This document shows positions 1-8,381 of a DNA stretch of 45,428 nucleotides, piece after piece. The notes beneath the pieces were generated by a model that was given only the letters and a program-made list of their open reading frames with translations, searched no databases and was not told the origin of the DNA. Both the position numbers and the translations under genes were made by a program. Positions within the stretch are counted from its first letter, which is position 1, and each line of letters starts with the position of its first letter. The stretch comes from Kiritimatiellales bacterium (lineage in GTDB: Bacteria; Verrucomicrobiota; Kiritimatiellia; Kiritimatiellales; Pontiellaceae), in the NCBI GenBank assembly GCA_021734345.1, contig JAIPJC010000009.1, positions 1-45,428 on the forward strand, given 5' to 3'.

Positions 1-810
1 CTGGCGGATGCCGATCGGCAGGCCGACCCGGAACGCGGCGGTGGAAAAGCGGTCGTCGACCAGTTTGGCGGCGGATTGCTTGTCGCCGAGGGTCGATGCC
101 AGTTCGATGACGGCCGAGGCCCGTCCCAGTCGGCTGATCTCCTGGACCGGCGTGCCTCCGAACGGGATGCGGTGGTAGTCGTCCCAGACAGGTCCGTCGA
201 GCGGGTCGGAATAGTCGGGCACGATCGTGAAGGGCATGCCGAAGCCGGTCAGGATTTCGCGCAGGTGGCGCAGGTCCGCCGGTGAAACCATGTTGGGGAA
301 AACCCCGATGAATTTTTCATTGGGGCCGTCGACCGCCAGCTGTTCGACGATCGCGCGGACCGCCCAGTGGTAGCCGTCGGCGTGCGATCCCGCATAGCTC
401 GGCGTCGAGACATGCAGCAGGTACGGGATGTTCATGGTGTCGCGGTTTTTGGCAATGAACTCCTTCACGTACATGCCGACATCGTCGCCGATGGTTTCGG
501 CCAGGCAGGTGGTGGCGATGCCGACCACCTTCGGGTGGTAGCCCTCGATCACATGCTTGAGTCCGTCGACCAGGTTTTGCTTCCCGCCGAACACCACGCT
601 CTCTTCGCCGAAGTTCGACGAGGCGATATCCATCGGTTCGCGGAAATGGCTGATCAGGTAGCGGCGGATGTAGGTGGCGCAGCCTTGCGATCCGTGGAGG
701 AAGGGGAGGCAGCCCTCGATTCCACGGAACGCAAGGCAGGCGCCGAGCGGGGCGCACAGCTTGCAGGCGTTGCGCGTCGCGGTGAAATGCTTTCCGGTGA
801 CGGCGCTCAT
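1..810 (-). CDS. nifN: Nitrogenase cofactor scaffold subunit NifN (C-terminus beyond window)
   Basis: NifN pairs with NifE to form the scaffold on which the iron-molybdenum cofactor is finished before it passes to NifD/NifK. The reading frame is open from an ATG at 810 to the window edge, giving 270 residues. The N-terminus shows the NifK/NifN pattern: an early CKLCAPLGA segment, then HGSQGCATYIRR, a VVFGG loop and TTCLAETIGDDV. The second half of the protein is outside the window. The start overlaps the nifE stop in an ATGA, so the two are translationally coupled. NifN is preferred over NifK because a full nifK lies with nifD and this gene follows nifE directly. Confidence 0.93.
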   Translation of the reverse strand, partial: MSAVTGKHFTATRNACKLCAPLGACLAFRGIEGCLPFLHGSQGCATYIRRYLISHFREPMDIASSNFGEESVVFGGKQNLVDGLKHVIEGYHPKVVGIATTCLAETIGDDVGMYVKEFIAKNRDTMNIPYLLHVSTPSYAGSHADGYHWAVRAIVEQLAVDGPNEKFIGVFPNMVSPADLRHLREILTGFGMPFTIVPDYSDPLDGPVWDDYHRIPFGGTPVQEISRLGRASAVIELASTLGDKQSAAKLVDDRFSTAAFRVGLPIGIRQ

Positions 811-2156
811 GTCCGGGCCCTCCTGGGTGCGAACTGCCAGACCGGGCTCATGACCGATGCGTGCACCTCCTTGGCGAAGTTGAGCATACCGATGAATCCG
901 GCCAGCGCTTCCTTGCGCTCGTGGTTGTGGTCGCAGAAGCCGACGCCGAGCTTGTAGGCGATGGGGCGTTCCTTCACGCCGCCGATGAAGAGGTCGACAT
1001 CCTTCTCCTTGATGAACTTGGCGAGCTCCAGCGGATTGGTGTCGTCGACGATCACCGTGCCCGGATCGCAGAGTTCGGACAGCAGCTTGTAGTCCTCCAC
1101 CGTGCCGGTCTGCGAGCCGGCCATCACCACGTCCATGCCGAGCGTCCGCAGCGAGCGCACCAGCGAAAAGACCTTGAAGGCACCGCCGGTGTAGACCGCG
1201 GCCTTTTTCCCTTTCAAGTCCTTCCGGTAGGGCGCGAGCTGCGGCATCAGCGCGGCGACCTCTTCCTGGATCACGCGCTGCGCAGCGGCGTGCATGGCGT
1301 CGTCGTCGAAAAAGTCGGCCACGTCGTAGAGCGCCTTCGACATGTCCTCGATGCCGAAATAGGAGGCGCGGATCATCGGCGTACCGTACTCGTGCTCCAG
1401 CATGCGGGCCAGGTTGCTGACCGAGCCGGAGCATTGCACGATGTTGAGCCGGGCGCGGTGCGCCTTGCGGATATCGTCCACCCGCCCGTCGCCGGAAACG
1501 GTGCAGACCACCTGCACGCCCATGCGCTCGTAGTAGTCCTTGATGATCCAGAGTTCACCGGCCAGGTTGAAGTCGCCGAGAATGTTGATGCTGTTGGGCA
1601 GCGTTTTCTTCACGCCGTCGGTGCCGACAATCTTGAAGAGCGCATCGCAGGCCGCCTTGTAGCCCTCCTTCTTCGAACCTTTGAATCCTTCGGAGTCGAC
1701 CGCGATGACCGGGATACCTTTCTCGGCCTGCACCTTTTTGCAGACGGCCTTCACGTCGTCGCCGATAACGCCGATGATGCAGGTGGCGTAGACAAAGGCG
1801 GCCTTGGGCTTGTACTCGTCGATCAGCTCGATGAGCGCGTGGTAGAGTTTTTTTTCGCCGCCATAGACGACGTCCCGCTCCTGCATGTCGGTCGAGAAGC
1901 TGAGGCGGTGCAGCTCCGGACCGGAGGAGAGCGAGCCGCGGATATCCCACGTGTAGGAGGCGCAGCCGATCGGGCCGTGCACGAGATGCAGCGCGTCGGC
2001 GATCGGATAGAGTACGACGCGCGATCCGCAAAAGCTGCACGAGCGCTGGCTAACGGAACCGGCGAGGCTCTGCTTCTCCGCCTCCATCGCAAACTCGCCG
2101 CCGGCATGCACCTGGCGCTTGCGCTTTTCGAGTAGGTTGATCGTCTCGTTGCTCAT
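807..2156 (-). CDS. nifE: Nitrogenase cofactor scaffold subunit NifE
   Basis: NifE is the alpha-like half of the NifEN scaffold for iron-molybdenum cofactor assembly. The 449-residue protein has cluster-type cysteines near residues 40, 43 and 65 (RSCSFCG and HGPIGCASY), the STDMQERDVVYGGEKKL loop and an ATCIIGVIGDDV segment, all typical of NifE. An upstream in-frame ATG at 2225 would add 23 residues read through low-complexity intergenic sequence, so I prefer the start at 2156, although its ribosome site is weak. The gene has its own sigma-54 promoter about 135 bp upstream and overlaps nifN by 4 bp. Confidence 0.93.
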   Translation of the reverse strand: MSNETINLLEKRKRQVHAGGEFAMEAEKQSLAGSVSQRSCSFCGSRVVLYPIADALHLVHGPIGCASYTWDIRGSLSSGPELHRLSFSTDMQERDVVYGGEKKLYHALIELIDEYKPKAAFVYATCIIGVIGDDVKAVCKKVQAEKGIPVIAVDSEGFKGSKKEGYKAACDALFKIVGTDGVKKTLPNSINILGDFNLAGELWIIKDYYERMGVQVVCTVSGDGRVDDIRKAHRARLNIVQCSGSVSNLARMLEHEYGTPMIRASYFGIEDMSKALYDVADFFDDDAMHAAAQRVIQEEVAALMPQLAPYRKDLKGKKAAVYTGGAFKVFSLVRSLRTLGMDVVMAGSQTGTVEDYKLLSELCDPGTVIVDDTNPLELAKFIKEKDVDLFIGGVKERPIAYKLGVGFCDHNHERKEALAGFIGMLNFAKEVHASVMSPVWQFAPRRART

Positions 2157-2290
2157 CTTGGTTAATGCTCTTGATTCAGAGGCTTCCCTCGCAGAGCCGC
2201 AGAGGACGCCGAGCTGGGTATGCATAGGTTTTCTCTGTCATCTGCCTTCCGCCTGCCCTCATGCCTAATGCCTTTTTCATGGCTGCCTTA

Positions 2291-2307
2291 TTGCAACAGG
2301 TGTGCCA
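2291..2307 (-). promoter_or_regulatory. Sigma-54 (-24/-12) promoter of nifEN
   Basis: On the minus strand this reads TGGCAC, five bases, TTGCA. This is a perfect match to the sigma-54 consensus with the invariant GG and GC ten bases apart. Transcription should start near 2279, leaving a leader of about 123 nt before nifE. The same 15-base core occurs upstream of nifH. Confidence 0.9.
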
Positions 2308-2410
2308 TCGCCCCCAAGCTTCGGGGCGATGGAGTCGCAAGTGTTTGTTTGCAAGCAGGTAACTAAAGTCCAAGGCCCAAAGGCTAAAGCCTTCCGTAGT
2401 GGGGTTCCTT

Positions 2411-2507
2411 CGGAAATAATTGTCGCTAGCTGTTTGACGGTGGGCCGGGGGCGTCTGCAACTGATCTAAAAACAACACCTTGCGAGTAATTCCGACGTTT
2501 ATTTCCG
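2411..2507. promoter_or_regulatory. Pair of upstream activator-type elements for nifEN
   Basis: Two copies of a 13-base element face each other: GGAAATAATTGTC beginning at 2412 on the plus strand, and GGAAATAAACGTC read from 2506 down to 2494 on the minus strand. Measured from the sigma-54 site edge at 2307, their landmarks lie 104 bp (2411) and 187 bp (2494) away. The same two distances and orientations occur upstream of nifH. Each copy is an imperfect palindrome, as expected for a Fis-type dimer. They do not match the classical NifA site (TGT-N10-ACA). Function as an enhancer is inferred. Confidence 0.75.
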
Positions 2508-3081
2508 CCGCCAAGGTTCCGCCGCATAATTTGTCGGGTAAAGTGCAGATCGTTTCAGGCAGGATCACTATCCTTCGCATGATGGCAACCTTGTTCGGGT
2601 TACCCTCGCCGTCAGTCACGCATGGATCGCCCGGAACAGGGAGTGTGCCGTCGGCATCCACCCAATACGCGTCCAACGCCTTCCGCTCTGCCGGCCACAA
2701 AAAGCTCTTTGCGCAGCGGCGGTAACCGGGCGCTGTCTGCAATGCAAGACGCGACGCCCCCGTCGCGTTGTTCATGCTTCGGCCGAGCTTCGTTATGTGG
2801 GGGACTCCCACACAAATCTGCTTCTACCTTACCTTAAATGTTTTACGCGGCGGCGAATGTCTGGAAAAATTTGCTAATTACGCACTAATTCCTTGTTATC
2901 ATTTGCCGCCCGTTTACTATCTCGGAAGCTGGAAAAGGGTTGGCTGCGGGTGCGGATAGGCAAGGGGAATGGTTGAAAGCGTAGCTTAGGGGAGCAGGCG
3001 ACACTAAGATCAAAGGACTGGCCCCTTTTCCAACAGTTTTTAGAATTGGGTCACGTCCGTTGTCAACAAGGAGTGGAAATC
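2508..3081. other. Intergenic stretch with no supported gene
   Basis: This stretch lies between the nifEN control region and the PEP-CTERM gene. A long open frame crosses it on the minus strand, but it runs through the nifE promoter and upstream elements and has no recognisable domain. Around 3012-3030 there is a degenerate copy of the dispersed repeat seen at 3876, 4105 and 14514. I see no clear promoter or RNA gene. Confidence 0.5.
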
Positions 3082-3774
3082 ATGCTAAAAGAAAAAAAGA
3101 ATATGATAAATTATATAGTACGCCACGCCATAAGCTTAACTATTATCGCATCATTGTCTTATGCTGCACACGCAACGCCCATTATGCTCGACAAGCCCCA
3201 GTTTTTAACGGCAACAAACGGGCTAGCCACGGTCATAGAAGATTTTGAAGCTTTTGATGTTGGCCTTATCGGAACCCCCTTTCCGCCTGCACCGACCATT
3301 ACGCTTGCCAACGCTTCGTACACATCAATCCAGCCGCAAATACGGTTGGATTCGCCAAACAACCCGACGAAAACACTTTTCGAGAATGGGCCGGATCTCG
3401 AGTCTGGCCGGGTATTCCATTCGTTTCTCCCAAACACGACTTTATTTGGAACCGACTTGAACGACATTGATTCCAACTCCGGCATTTTGGATATAAACGT
3501 CGTAGGTGTTAGCGGAACGGCCAACTTCCAAGCTTCGTTTGCTACATTGGATAGTTTTTTTGGGGTTAGCGACCCTCTCGGCTTGATCAGCGTGTCCTTC
3601 ATCAACCGCGGAGTCTGGGCTTGGGGCTTGGATAACGTCATAACCGCAAGTGCCATTCCAGAGCCAACCACAGTTTCTTTACTGGGGCTTGGGGCAATGG
3701 TGGCCATAATTTCAAAACGACAGAGACGAAAACGAGACACCACTAAACTACCCAAGCCTAAGTCAATGTCCTGA
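3082..3774 (+). CDS. PEP-CTERM anchor domain protein
   Basis: A secreted protein of 230 residues. It has an N-terminal signal peptide (basic start, hydrophobic run, ending near AAHA) and a C-terminal sorting signal made of IPEPTT, a hydrophobic helix and an Arg/Lys-rich tail. PEP-CTERM proteins are sorted by an exosortase and are usually exported to the surface or exopolysaccharide. The middle region has no recognised domain. The start at 3082 is chosen because AAGGAG lies 8 bases upstream; the longer frame from 3046 has none. It sits on the opposite strand inside the nif region, and no exosortase gene is in the window. The N-terminal part is AT-richer than its neighbours. Confidence 0.88.
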   Translation: MLKEKKNMINYIVRHAISLTIIASLSYAAHATPIMLDKPQFLTATNGLATVIEDFEAFDVGLIGTPFPPAPTITLANASYTSIQPQIRLDSPNNPTKTLFENGPDLESGRVFHSFLPNTTLFGTDLNDIDSNSGILDINVVGVSGTANFQASFATLDSFFGVSDPLGLISVSFINRGVWAWGLDNVITASAIPEPTTVSLLGLGAMVAIISKRQRRKRDTTKLPKPKSMS

Positions 3775-3925
3775 CCGCCAGAACCCTGATGTTCGCCGAG
3801 GATTGGACATAGCAAAGGAAATAAATGAGACGGTGTCGAGGGAGAATAAAATCTGGTGAGCGGGGAAAGGAAAGGGGAAAGAGGTCGGTCCTCGGATTTC
3901 AGTATGAAGGATTGGCGCAACGGGT

Positions 3926-3958
3926 GAAGGTCGGCTATTTGGCCGACCTTTTCTTTTT
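3926..3958 (+). terminator. Rho-independent terminator
   Basis: AAGGTCGGC and GCCGACCTT form a perfect 9-bp stem around a 6-base loop, followed by a T-rich tract on the plus strand. It lies about 150 bp after the PEP-CTERM gene. A decayed second copy occurs in the tandem duplicate at about 4156-4185. Confidence 0.6.
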
Positions 3959-3970
3959 ATGTTGCGGACA

Positions 3971-4102
3971 TTACGCAAACGCGAGGCTAAGCGTCTCATC
4001 TTCATTCTGGCTTACAGTGTACTTTCCGGAGGGGTGGGCGATGAAGCCGACTTTGTGGAAGGCAAGTACCATGTTGCAGGCCACGTCGTTCGCCTCCTTC
4101 TG
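3971..4102 (-). pseudogene. Duplicated C-terminal fragment of the 4197-4577 gene
   Basis: Within the first tandem copy the minus strand still encodes about 43 residues almost identical to the C-terminus of the neighbouring protein, differing at about two positions (KVGF for KAGF, LSLAFA for LNLAFA). It lacks the N-terminal part and a start of its own, so it is a leftover of the duplication and not a gene. Confidence 0.8.
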
Positions 4103-4196
4103 TCGGAAAGGGGTCGGTCCTCGGATTTCAGTATGAAGGATTGGCGCAACGGGTGAAGGCCGGCTATTTGGCCGATCTTTTTTTATGTTGCGGACA

Positions 4197-4577
4197 TTAC
4201 GCAAACGCGAGGTTAAGCGTCTCATCTTCATTCTGGCTTACAGTGTACTTTCCGGAGGGGTGGGCGATGAAGCCGGCTTTGTGGAAAGCAAGTACCATGT
4301 TGCAGGCCACGTCGTTCGCCTCCTTCTGATCGCATTCGGTGTTGGTGAAGAGTTTGAGATATTTCGGCTTGTCGGTGAACTGGAGCAGGAAGGCGCTGTG
4401 CTGCACGAAGACGAGGTCGTCGTAGGCGTAGGTCACTTCGAGGCCGAGGTCGGCCAGGATGGCGGTGATTTCCCCGAGCGGTCGCGCCGTGGCGAACGCC
4501 GATGGGCCGCATCCGCTGCTGCACGCCGCGCATCCGCCGCCGCTATTGCAGGAACTGGATAGGTAATCGTTGTTCAT
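4197..4577 (-). CDS. Small Cys-rich protein at the end of the nifHDK unit
   Basis: A 126-residue protein that I do not recognise. The N-terminal 25 residues are rich in Cys, Gly and Ser (CNSGGGCAACSSGC), which suggests metal or Fe-S binding; the remainder looks like a compact alpha/beta domain. GGAGG-type bases lie just before the ATG (AGGTTTTGAA-ATG). It follows nifK and the HEPN-like gene in the same direction, so a nitrogenase-related role is plausible by position only. Its 3' end has been tandemly duplicated downstream. Confidence 0.7.
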   Translation of the reverse strand: MNNDYLSSSCNSGGGCAACSSGCGPSAFATARPLGEITAILADLGLEVTYAYDDLVFVQHSAFLLQFTDKPKYLKLFTNTECDQKEANDVACNMVLAFHKAGFIAHPSGKYTVSQNEDETLNLAFA

Positions 4578-4852
4578 TTCAAAACCTCCAATGAATTGTT
4601 AACCACGAAAGGCACGAACCACGCGAAATGAATTAAACTGAACAGGAAACCGGAACGCTGATGTATTAACCACGGAATACACGGAAATGCGCAGAAATGA
4701 GATCGGCTCAGCGACAGGGGAATTGGACAATATCATTGTGTCGACCATGTTCATATGCAGTGCGGGCTATAGAAAAGCTTCTGTATGTTCTGCGGGTTCC
4801 GCGGTTTGTTCATATCCGTTTTAGTGTATTTGGTGTATTTCGCGGTGCGTAT
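4578..4852. repeat. Intergenic region with ACCACGGA-type degenerate repeats
   Basis: AACCACGAAAGGCACG and ACCACGGAATACACGG on the left, with the reverse-oriented GTGTATTTGGTGTATTTC on the right (4825-4845), form loose inverted copies of a low-complexity intergenic repeat. No gene is supported. Confidence 0.45.
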
Positions 4853-5245
4853 TTAGGCGGCGATCATGCGTTCGGCCCAGGCCTGGACGGCTTCGGCGGT
4901 GGCGATCATTTCGGGGATGGCGCCCGCAGGCAGCTCGGCGCGGTGGTAGCCGGCAAAGACGGGGCAGATGTTCTGGTAGGATTCGAACTTGCGCAGCTGG
5001 CTCGCGATGGCTGCGTCGATCTCTCCGACCTGCCTGGTGGCGTCGATGAGGTCGGTGAAGGTATGGTTGTCGGCTAGGGTGCCCTTGAAGATGAGCGCGG
5101 CCATGATGTGCTTTTCAATGGCAAGCCCAAGCAGGTTGTAGAGGATCTCGGCGGTGAAGATGGCTGGGCGCCGTGTGCCGCCGCGCGCCGCGTTGAGGTA
5201 TTGGTCGCCTTCGACCATGAAGGGGAGGTGTTTTTTCGTCGTCAT
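4853..5245 (-). CDS. HEPN-like helical protein linked to nif
   Basis: A 130-residue, mostly helical protein. The segment AIEKHIMAALIFKGTLADNH followed by TFTDLIDA resembles the second half of HEPN domains (hydrophobic helix, then an H-x-F-x-x-L motif), and a later CPVFAGYHRA may bind a metal. HEPN proteins often bind nucleotides or RNA, but I see neither a nucleotidyltransferase partner nor a complete RNase motif. The start at 5245 has AAAGGAG 7 bases upstream; the upstream ATG at 5281 lies in an inverted repeat. It follows nifK at 105 bp. The function in nitrogen fixation, if any, is unknown. Confidence 0.65.
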   Translation of the reverse strand: MTTKKHLPFMVEGDQYLNAARGGTRRPAIFTAEILYNLLGLAIEKHIMAALIFKGTLADNHTFTDLIDATRQVGEIDAAIASQLRKFESYQNICPVFAGYHRAELPAGAIPEMIATAEAVQAWAERMIAA

Positions 5246-5268
5246 GTCATGACTCCTTTTTGAGTTTC

Positions 5269-5341
5269 GAATATCGAACAAGGAACAGAGGAATGAAGAA
5301 GAGAACGACCTTCGAAATTCGACCTTCCTTGTTCGATATTC
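5269..5341. repeat. 17-bp perfect inverted repeat between nifK and the HEPN-like gene
   Basis: GAATATCGAACAAGGAA at 5269-5285 is exactly repeated in reverse complement at 5325-5341, with 39 bp between the arms. There is no T-tract, so it is more likely a dispersed intergenic palindrome than a classic terminator, though it could stabilise or attenuate the nif transcript. Confidence 0.8.
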
Positions 5342-5350
5342 TGCGGTTCA

Positions 5351-6733
5351 TTACATCACCAGTTCGAAGCCGGGCTCCGAAGCCTCGCGATCGATCTTGT
5401 CCATGATGACGCCTAGCATTTGTTCGAGCAGCCGGATGCCACCGGTAAAGCCCGCCGTGGGGAAGTAGCTGTGGCCGATGCGGTCAAGGATCGGGAAGCC
5501 GTGGCGCACAAACGGAATGTTTTCATCGCGGGCGATGTATTTCCCGTAGGTGTTGCCGATGAGCAGGTCGACGGGTTCGTTCTTGATCCACTGGTGCATC
5601 AGGAACATGTCGGCCTGCTGGCCGTTCTTGAGGTTGAGGTTCGGAATCCGGTCGCCGACGATCTCGCGGATGCGCTTCTCGAACTTCTTGCCGGGCGTGC
5701 CGCTGACGATGTGCATCGGTAGCATGTTGAGATCCAGCAGGAACTCGGTGAGCGGGATGAGCTGGTCGGGGTCGCCGTAGAGCGCGACCTTCTTGCCGTA
5801 GAGGTACTGCGACATGTCGGCGATGACGTCGACCAGCCGCCCGCGTTCGGCTATGAACGAATCCGGAACCTCCACCTTGGCCGCCGAAGCCAGCGCCTGC
5901 ACGAAGCGGTCGGTGGCCGAGAGGCCGATTGGCAGATCGAGCACTTCGTACGGAACCTTGAAGTCGATGTCGAGTTGCTTGGCACCGGCTTCGGATGCAA
6001 AGGACCCGAGCGCCAACGTCTTGATGCTGTCGCCGACCGTCGCCAGTTCGGCCTGCGTAACGCCGCCGTCCGGATACATTTTGAACTCGCCGGTCTGCGG
6101 GGTATCGACCACGTCGGAGGTGTCGGGGAACAGGACGATGTTGACGCCCATCTCCTTGGCGATGCGCTTGATTTCGCGCATGTCGGAGGGTTCGACCCAA
6201 CCGGGGATGATGTTGACCTGGTCCTTGGGCGTGCCGGTTTTCGCCGCCAGACCGCGGACGATGCCGGCAACCATGTTGGAGAACCCGGTTACGTGCGAGC
6301 CGACATAGCTCGGCGTGTTGCAGAAGATCACCTTCTTGCCTGCCGGAATCCTGCCGTCGTCGCCCGCCTTCTGCGCGATCTGGTTGAGGTCGTCGCCGAT
6401 GGTTTCGGACAGGCAGGTGGTGTGCACGGCAATGATGTCCGGATCGTAGATGGTGAACATGTTCGCAATGGCCGCGAGCAGGTTGGCCTGTCCGCCGAAG
6501 ACCGAGGAGCCTTCGGTGAATGAGCTGGTTCCCGCCATGATCGGTTCCTTGTAGTGGCGCGTGAGCGCACTGCGGTGGTATGAGCAGCAGCCCTGCGATC
6601 CGTGCGAGTGCGGCAGGCATCCATGGACGCCCAGTGCGGCGTACATCGCGCCGACCGGCTGGCAGGTTTTCGCCGGGTTGATCGTTACTCCGTGGCGTTC
6701 CGCAACTTCTTTTGGTGTGTGTCGTAAGAGCAT
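5351..6733 (-). CDS. nifK: Molybdenum-iron nitrogenase beta chain NifK
   Basis: The beta subunit of dinitrogenase; with NifD it holds the P-cluster. The 460 residues carry the P-cluster cysteines at about 24 (KTCQPVGA), 49 (HGSQGC) and 107 (TTCLSETIGDD). The short N-terminus and the GCCSYHR and SSFTEGSSVFGG segments place it with the anaerobe/Group III type and not with the long proteobacterial NifK or with AnfK/VnfK. The start at 6733 is preferred over 6757 because GGAGAAGG lies directly upstream. It follows nifD by 16 bp. Confidence 0.95.
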   Translation of the reverse strand: MLLRHTPKEVAERHGVTINPAKTCQPVGAMYAALGVHGCLPHSHGSQGCCSYHRSALTRHYKEPIMAGTSSFTEGSSVFGGQANLLAAIANMFTIYDPDIIAVHTTCLSETIGDDLNQIAQKAGDDGRIPAGKKVIFCNTPSYVGSHVTGFSNMVAGIVRGLAAKTGTPKDQVNIIPGWVEPSDMREIKRIAKEMGVNIVLFPDTSDVVDTPQTGEFKMYPDGGVTQAELATVGDSIKTLALGSFASEAGAKQLDIDFKVPYEVLDLPIGLSATDRFVQALASAAKVEVPDSFIAERGRLVDVIADMSQYLYGKKVALYGDPDQLIPLTEFLLDLNMLPMHIVSGTPGKKFEKRIREIVGDRIPNLNLKNGQQADMFLMHQWIKNEPVDLLIGNTYGKYIARDENIPFVRHGFPILDRIGHSYFPTAGFTGGIRLLEQMLGVIMDKIDREASEPGFELVM

Positions 6734-6749
6734 TTTCCTTCTCCTTTGT

Positions 6750-8381
6750 TTAGGCAACGTATTCCGCGCGGAGGCCTTCGCCGGTGTCCGCTTTCTTGAG
6801 CCACGGGGCTTTCAGCTTCTTCCAGATGACGGTCGAGACCATCTTGTCGATATCGGTGTAGAAGTTGACCGCCCCCTTGAATCCGGCATAGGGACCGCCA
6901 TAGTCGTAGCTATGCAGCTGCTTGAGCGGAATCCCGGATTTCTGGATCACGTACTTCTCCTTGATGCCGGCGCAGAAGATGTCGGGCTTGTAGAACTCGA
7001 CGAGCTTCTCGGCTTCCCAGTGGGAGATGTCGTCCACGATCAACGAATTGTCGTTCATGTCCGGTGCCATGCCGCGGTAGTCGCTCACCTCAAGCCCCTT
7101 GGCCTTCAGCGCTTCCATTTTTTCTTCGGACGCGCGCGGGTTGAAGCGTTCGGGGTCGGCTTCGACCTTGATCTCTTCAATGTTGCGGCTGTCGGCATCC
7201 ACTTTGATCGTCGGCAGAACTTTGCGGCCCTCGTAGTCGTCGCGGTGCCCGAATTCATACCCGGCGGACACGGTGGCCATGCCGAGTTCCCGGAAGAGTT
7301 CCTGGTAGTGGTGCGCGCGGGATCCCCCCACGAACAGCATCGCCAGCTTGCCTTCGGTGCGGGTGCGGATGTCGTCGATGACCGCCTTGACCGCAGGCAT
7401 CTCGGCGGCAATCACTTCTTCGATTTTCGCCGTGAGGCCTTCGTCTTCGAAGTATTCCCCGACCTTGCGCAGCGCCTTGGCGGTGGAGTCCGCGCCGATG
7501 AAGTTCACCTTGATCCACGGGATGCCGTACTTGGTTTCCATCATCTCGGCCATGTAGTTGATCGAGCGGTGGCACATCACCAGGTTCAAATCGGCGGTGT
7601 GCGATTTTTCAAACGCGCCGATGGTGGAGTTGCCGCTGAAGGTGCAGACCACGTTGATCCCGCAGAGCTTGAACAGGCGGTCGATCTCGAAGCCGTCCCC
7701 GCCAATGTTGTATTCGCCGAGCAGGTTGATGTTGAACTTGCCTTCGGGTTTGGTGTCGTCCAGGCCGACCACATGCTTGAAGAGCTGGTTGTTGGCGATG
7801 TGGTGGCCGGCCGACTGGCTGACGCCCTTGTAGCCTTCGCAGCTGAAGCCGAATACGTTGCAGTCGCCGAGCTTCTCTTTCATTTCCCGCGACACCGCAT
7901 GCACGTCGTCGCCGATCAGGCCGACGGGGCAGGTGGAGAACACGCCGATGGCCTTGGGTTTGAAGATGTCGTAGATTTCCTGGATGGCTTCCTTCAGCTT
8001 CTTTTCGCCGCCGAAGACGATGTTGTCGTCCTGCATGTCGGTCGAGAAGCAGTAGGTCATGAAGTTGTCCCCGTCGGCGCCGGCGTCGGTCTGGTTGCGG
8101 CGGGTCAGCCACGCATAGAAGCTGCAGCCGATCGGGCCGTGCACCAGGTTGACGATGTCGCGCGTCGGCCCCAGCACCACGCCCTTGCATCCGGCATACG
8201 CGCAGCCGCGCTGCGTGATGATGCCCGGAATCGTGCGCACGTTGGACTGGATTTCCTGGTCCAGCTTCGGGTCGTTGATGATGATCGACTTGTCGCGCTT
8301 GCGCGCCACCTTCGTCGGGTATTTCGCGAGGATCTCCTCTTTCAGTTTCGATGGATCGGGTAGTTTTCTTCCTGTGTTCAT
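6750..8381 (-). CDS. nifD: Molybdenum-iron nitrogenase alpha chain NifD
   Basis: The catalytic alpha subunit, 543 residues. P-cluster ligands are Cys60, Cys86 and Cys151; the cofactor ligands are Cys270 (VMCHRS) and His490 (QLHSYDY). The substrate-site Gln and His are kept at 189 and 193 (SQSAGHH). An extra segment of about 60 residues near 383-445 is the insertion typical of clostridial/Group III NifD. All key residues are present, so the enzyme should be active. The start overlaps the nifI2 stop (ATGA). Confidence 0.96.
   Translation of the reverse strand: MNTGRKLPDPSKLKEEILAKYPTKVARKRDKSIIINDPKLDQEIQSNVRTIPGIITQRGCAYAGCKGVVLGPTRDIVNLVHGPIGCSFYAWLTRRNQTDAGADGDNFMTYCFSTDMQDDNIVFGGEKKLKEAIQEIYDIFKPKAIGVFSTCPVGLIGDDVHAVSREMKEKLGDCNVFGFSCEGYKGVSQSAGHHIANNQLFKHVVGLDDTKPEGKFNINLLGEYNIGGDGFEIDRLFKLCGINVVCTFSGNSTIGAFEKSHTADLNLVMCHRSINYMAEMMETKYGIPWIKVNFIGADSTAKALRKVGEYFEDEGLTAKIEEVIAAEMPAVKAVIDDIRTRTEGKLAMLFVGGSRAHHYQELFRELGMATVSAGYEFGHRDDYEGRKVLPTIKVDADSRNIEEIKVEADPERFNPRASEEKMEALKAKGLEVSDYRGMAPDMNDNSLIVDDISHWEAEKLVEFYKPDIFCAGIKEKYVIQKSGIPLKQLHSYDYGGPYAGFKGAVNFYTDIDKMVSTVIWKKLKAPWLKKADTGEGLRAEYVA

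Larger units (their letters stand above)
3883..4328. repeat. Tandem duplication, about 220-bp unit
   Basis: The sequence from 3883 to 4102 is repeated from 4112 to 4328 with few differences. The period is 229 falling to 226 bp, because the T-tract near the hairpin is 3 bases shorter in the second copy. The unit contains the terminator hairpin and the last part of the minus-strand gene at 4197-4577. The flank GGAAAG-GGTCGGTCCTCGG resembles a repeat seen again near 14514. Confidence 0.9.

Noticed and set aside
861-2135. Long plus-strand frames opposite nifE, nifK and nifD (also 6561-8363 and 31147-33189)
   Set aside because: They are mirror frames of high-GC coding genes and have no domain content.
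2176-2811. Long open frame of 211 codons on the minus strand upstream of nifE
   Set aside because: It runs through the nifE sigma-54 promoter and both upstream elements, has no ribosome site and no recognisable domain.
5351-8381. Alternative (V or Fe-only) nitrogenase
   Set aside because: There is no anfG/vnfG between D and K, and the NifD/NifK motifs fit the molybdenum Group III type.
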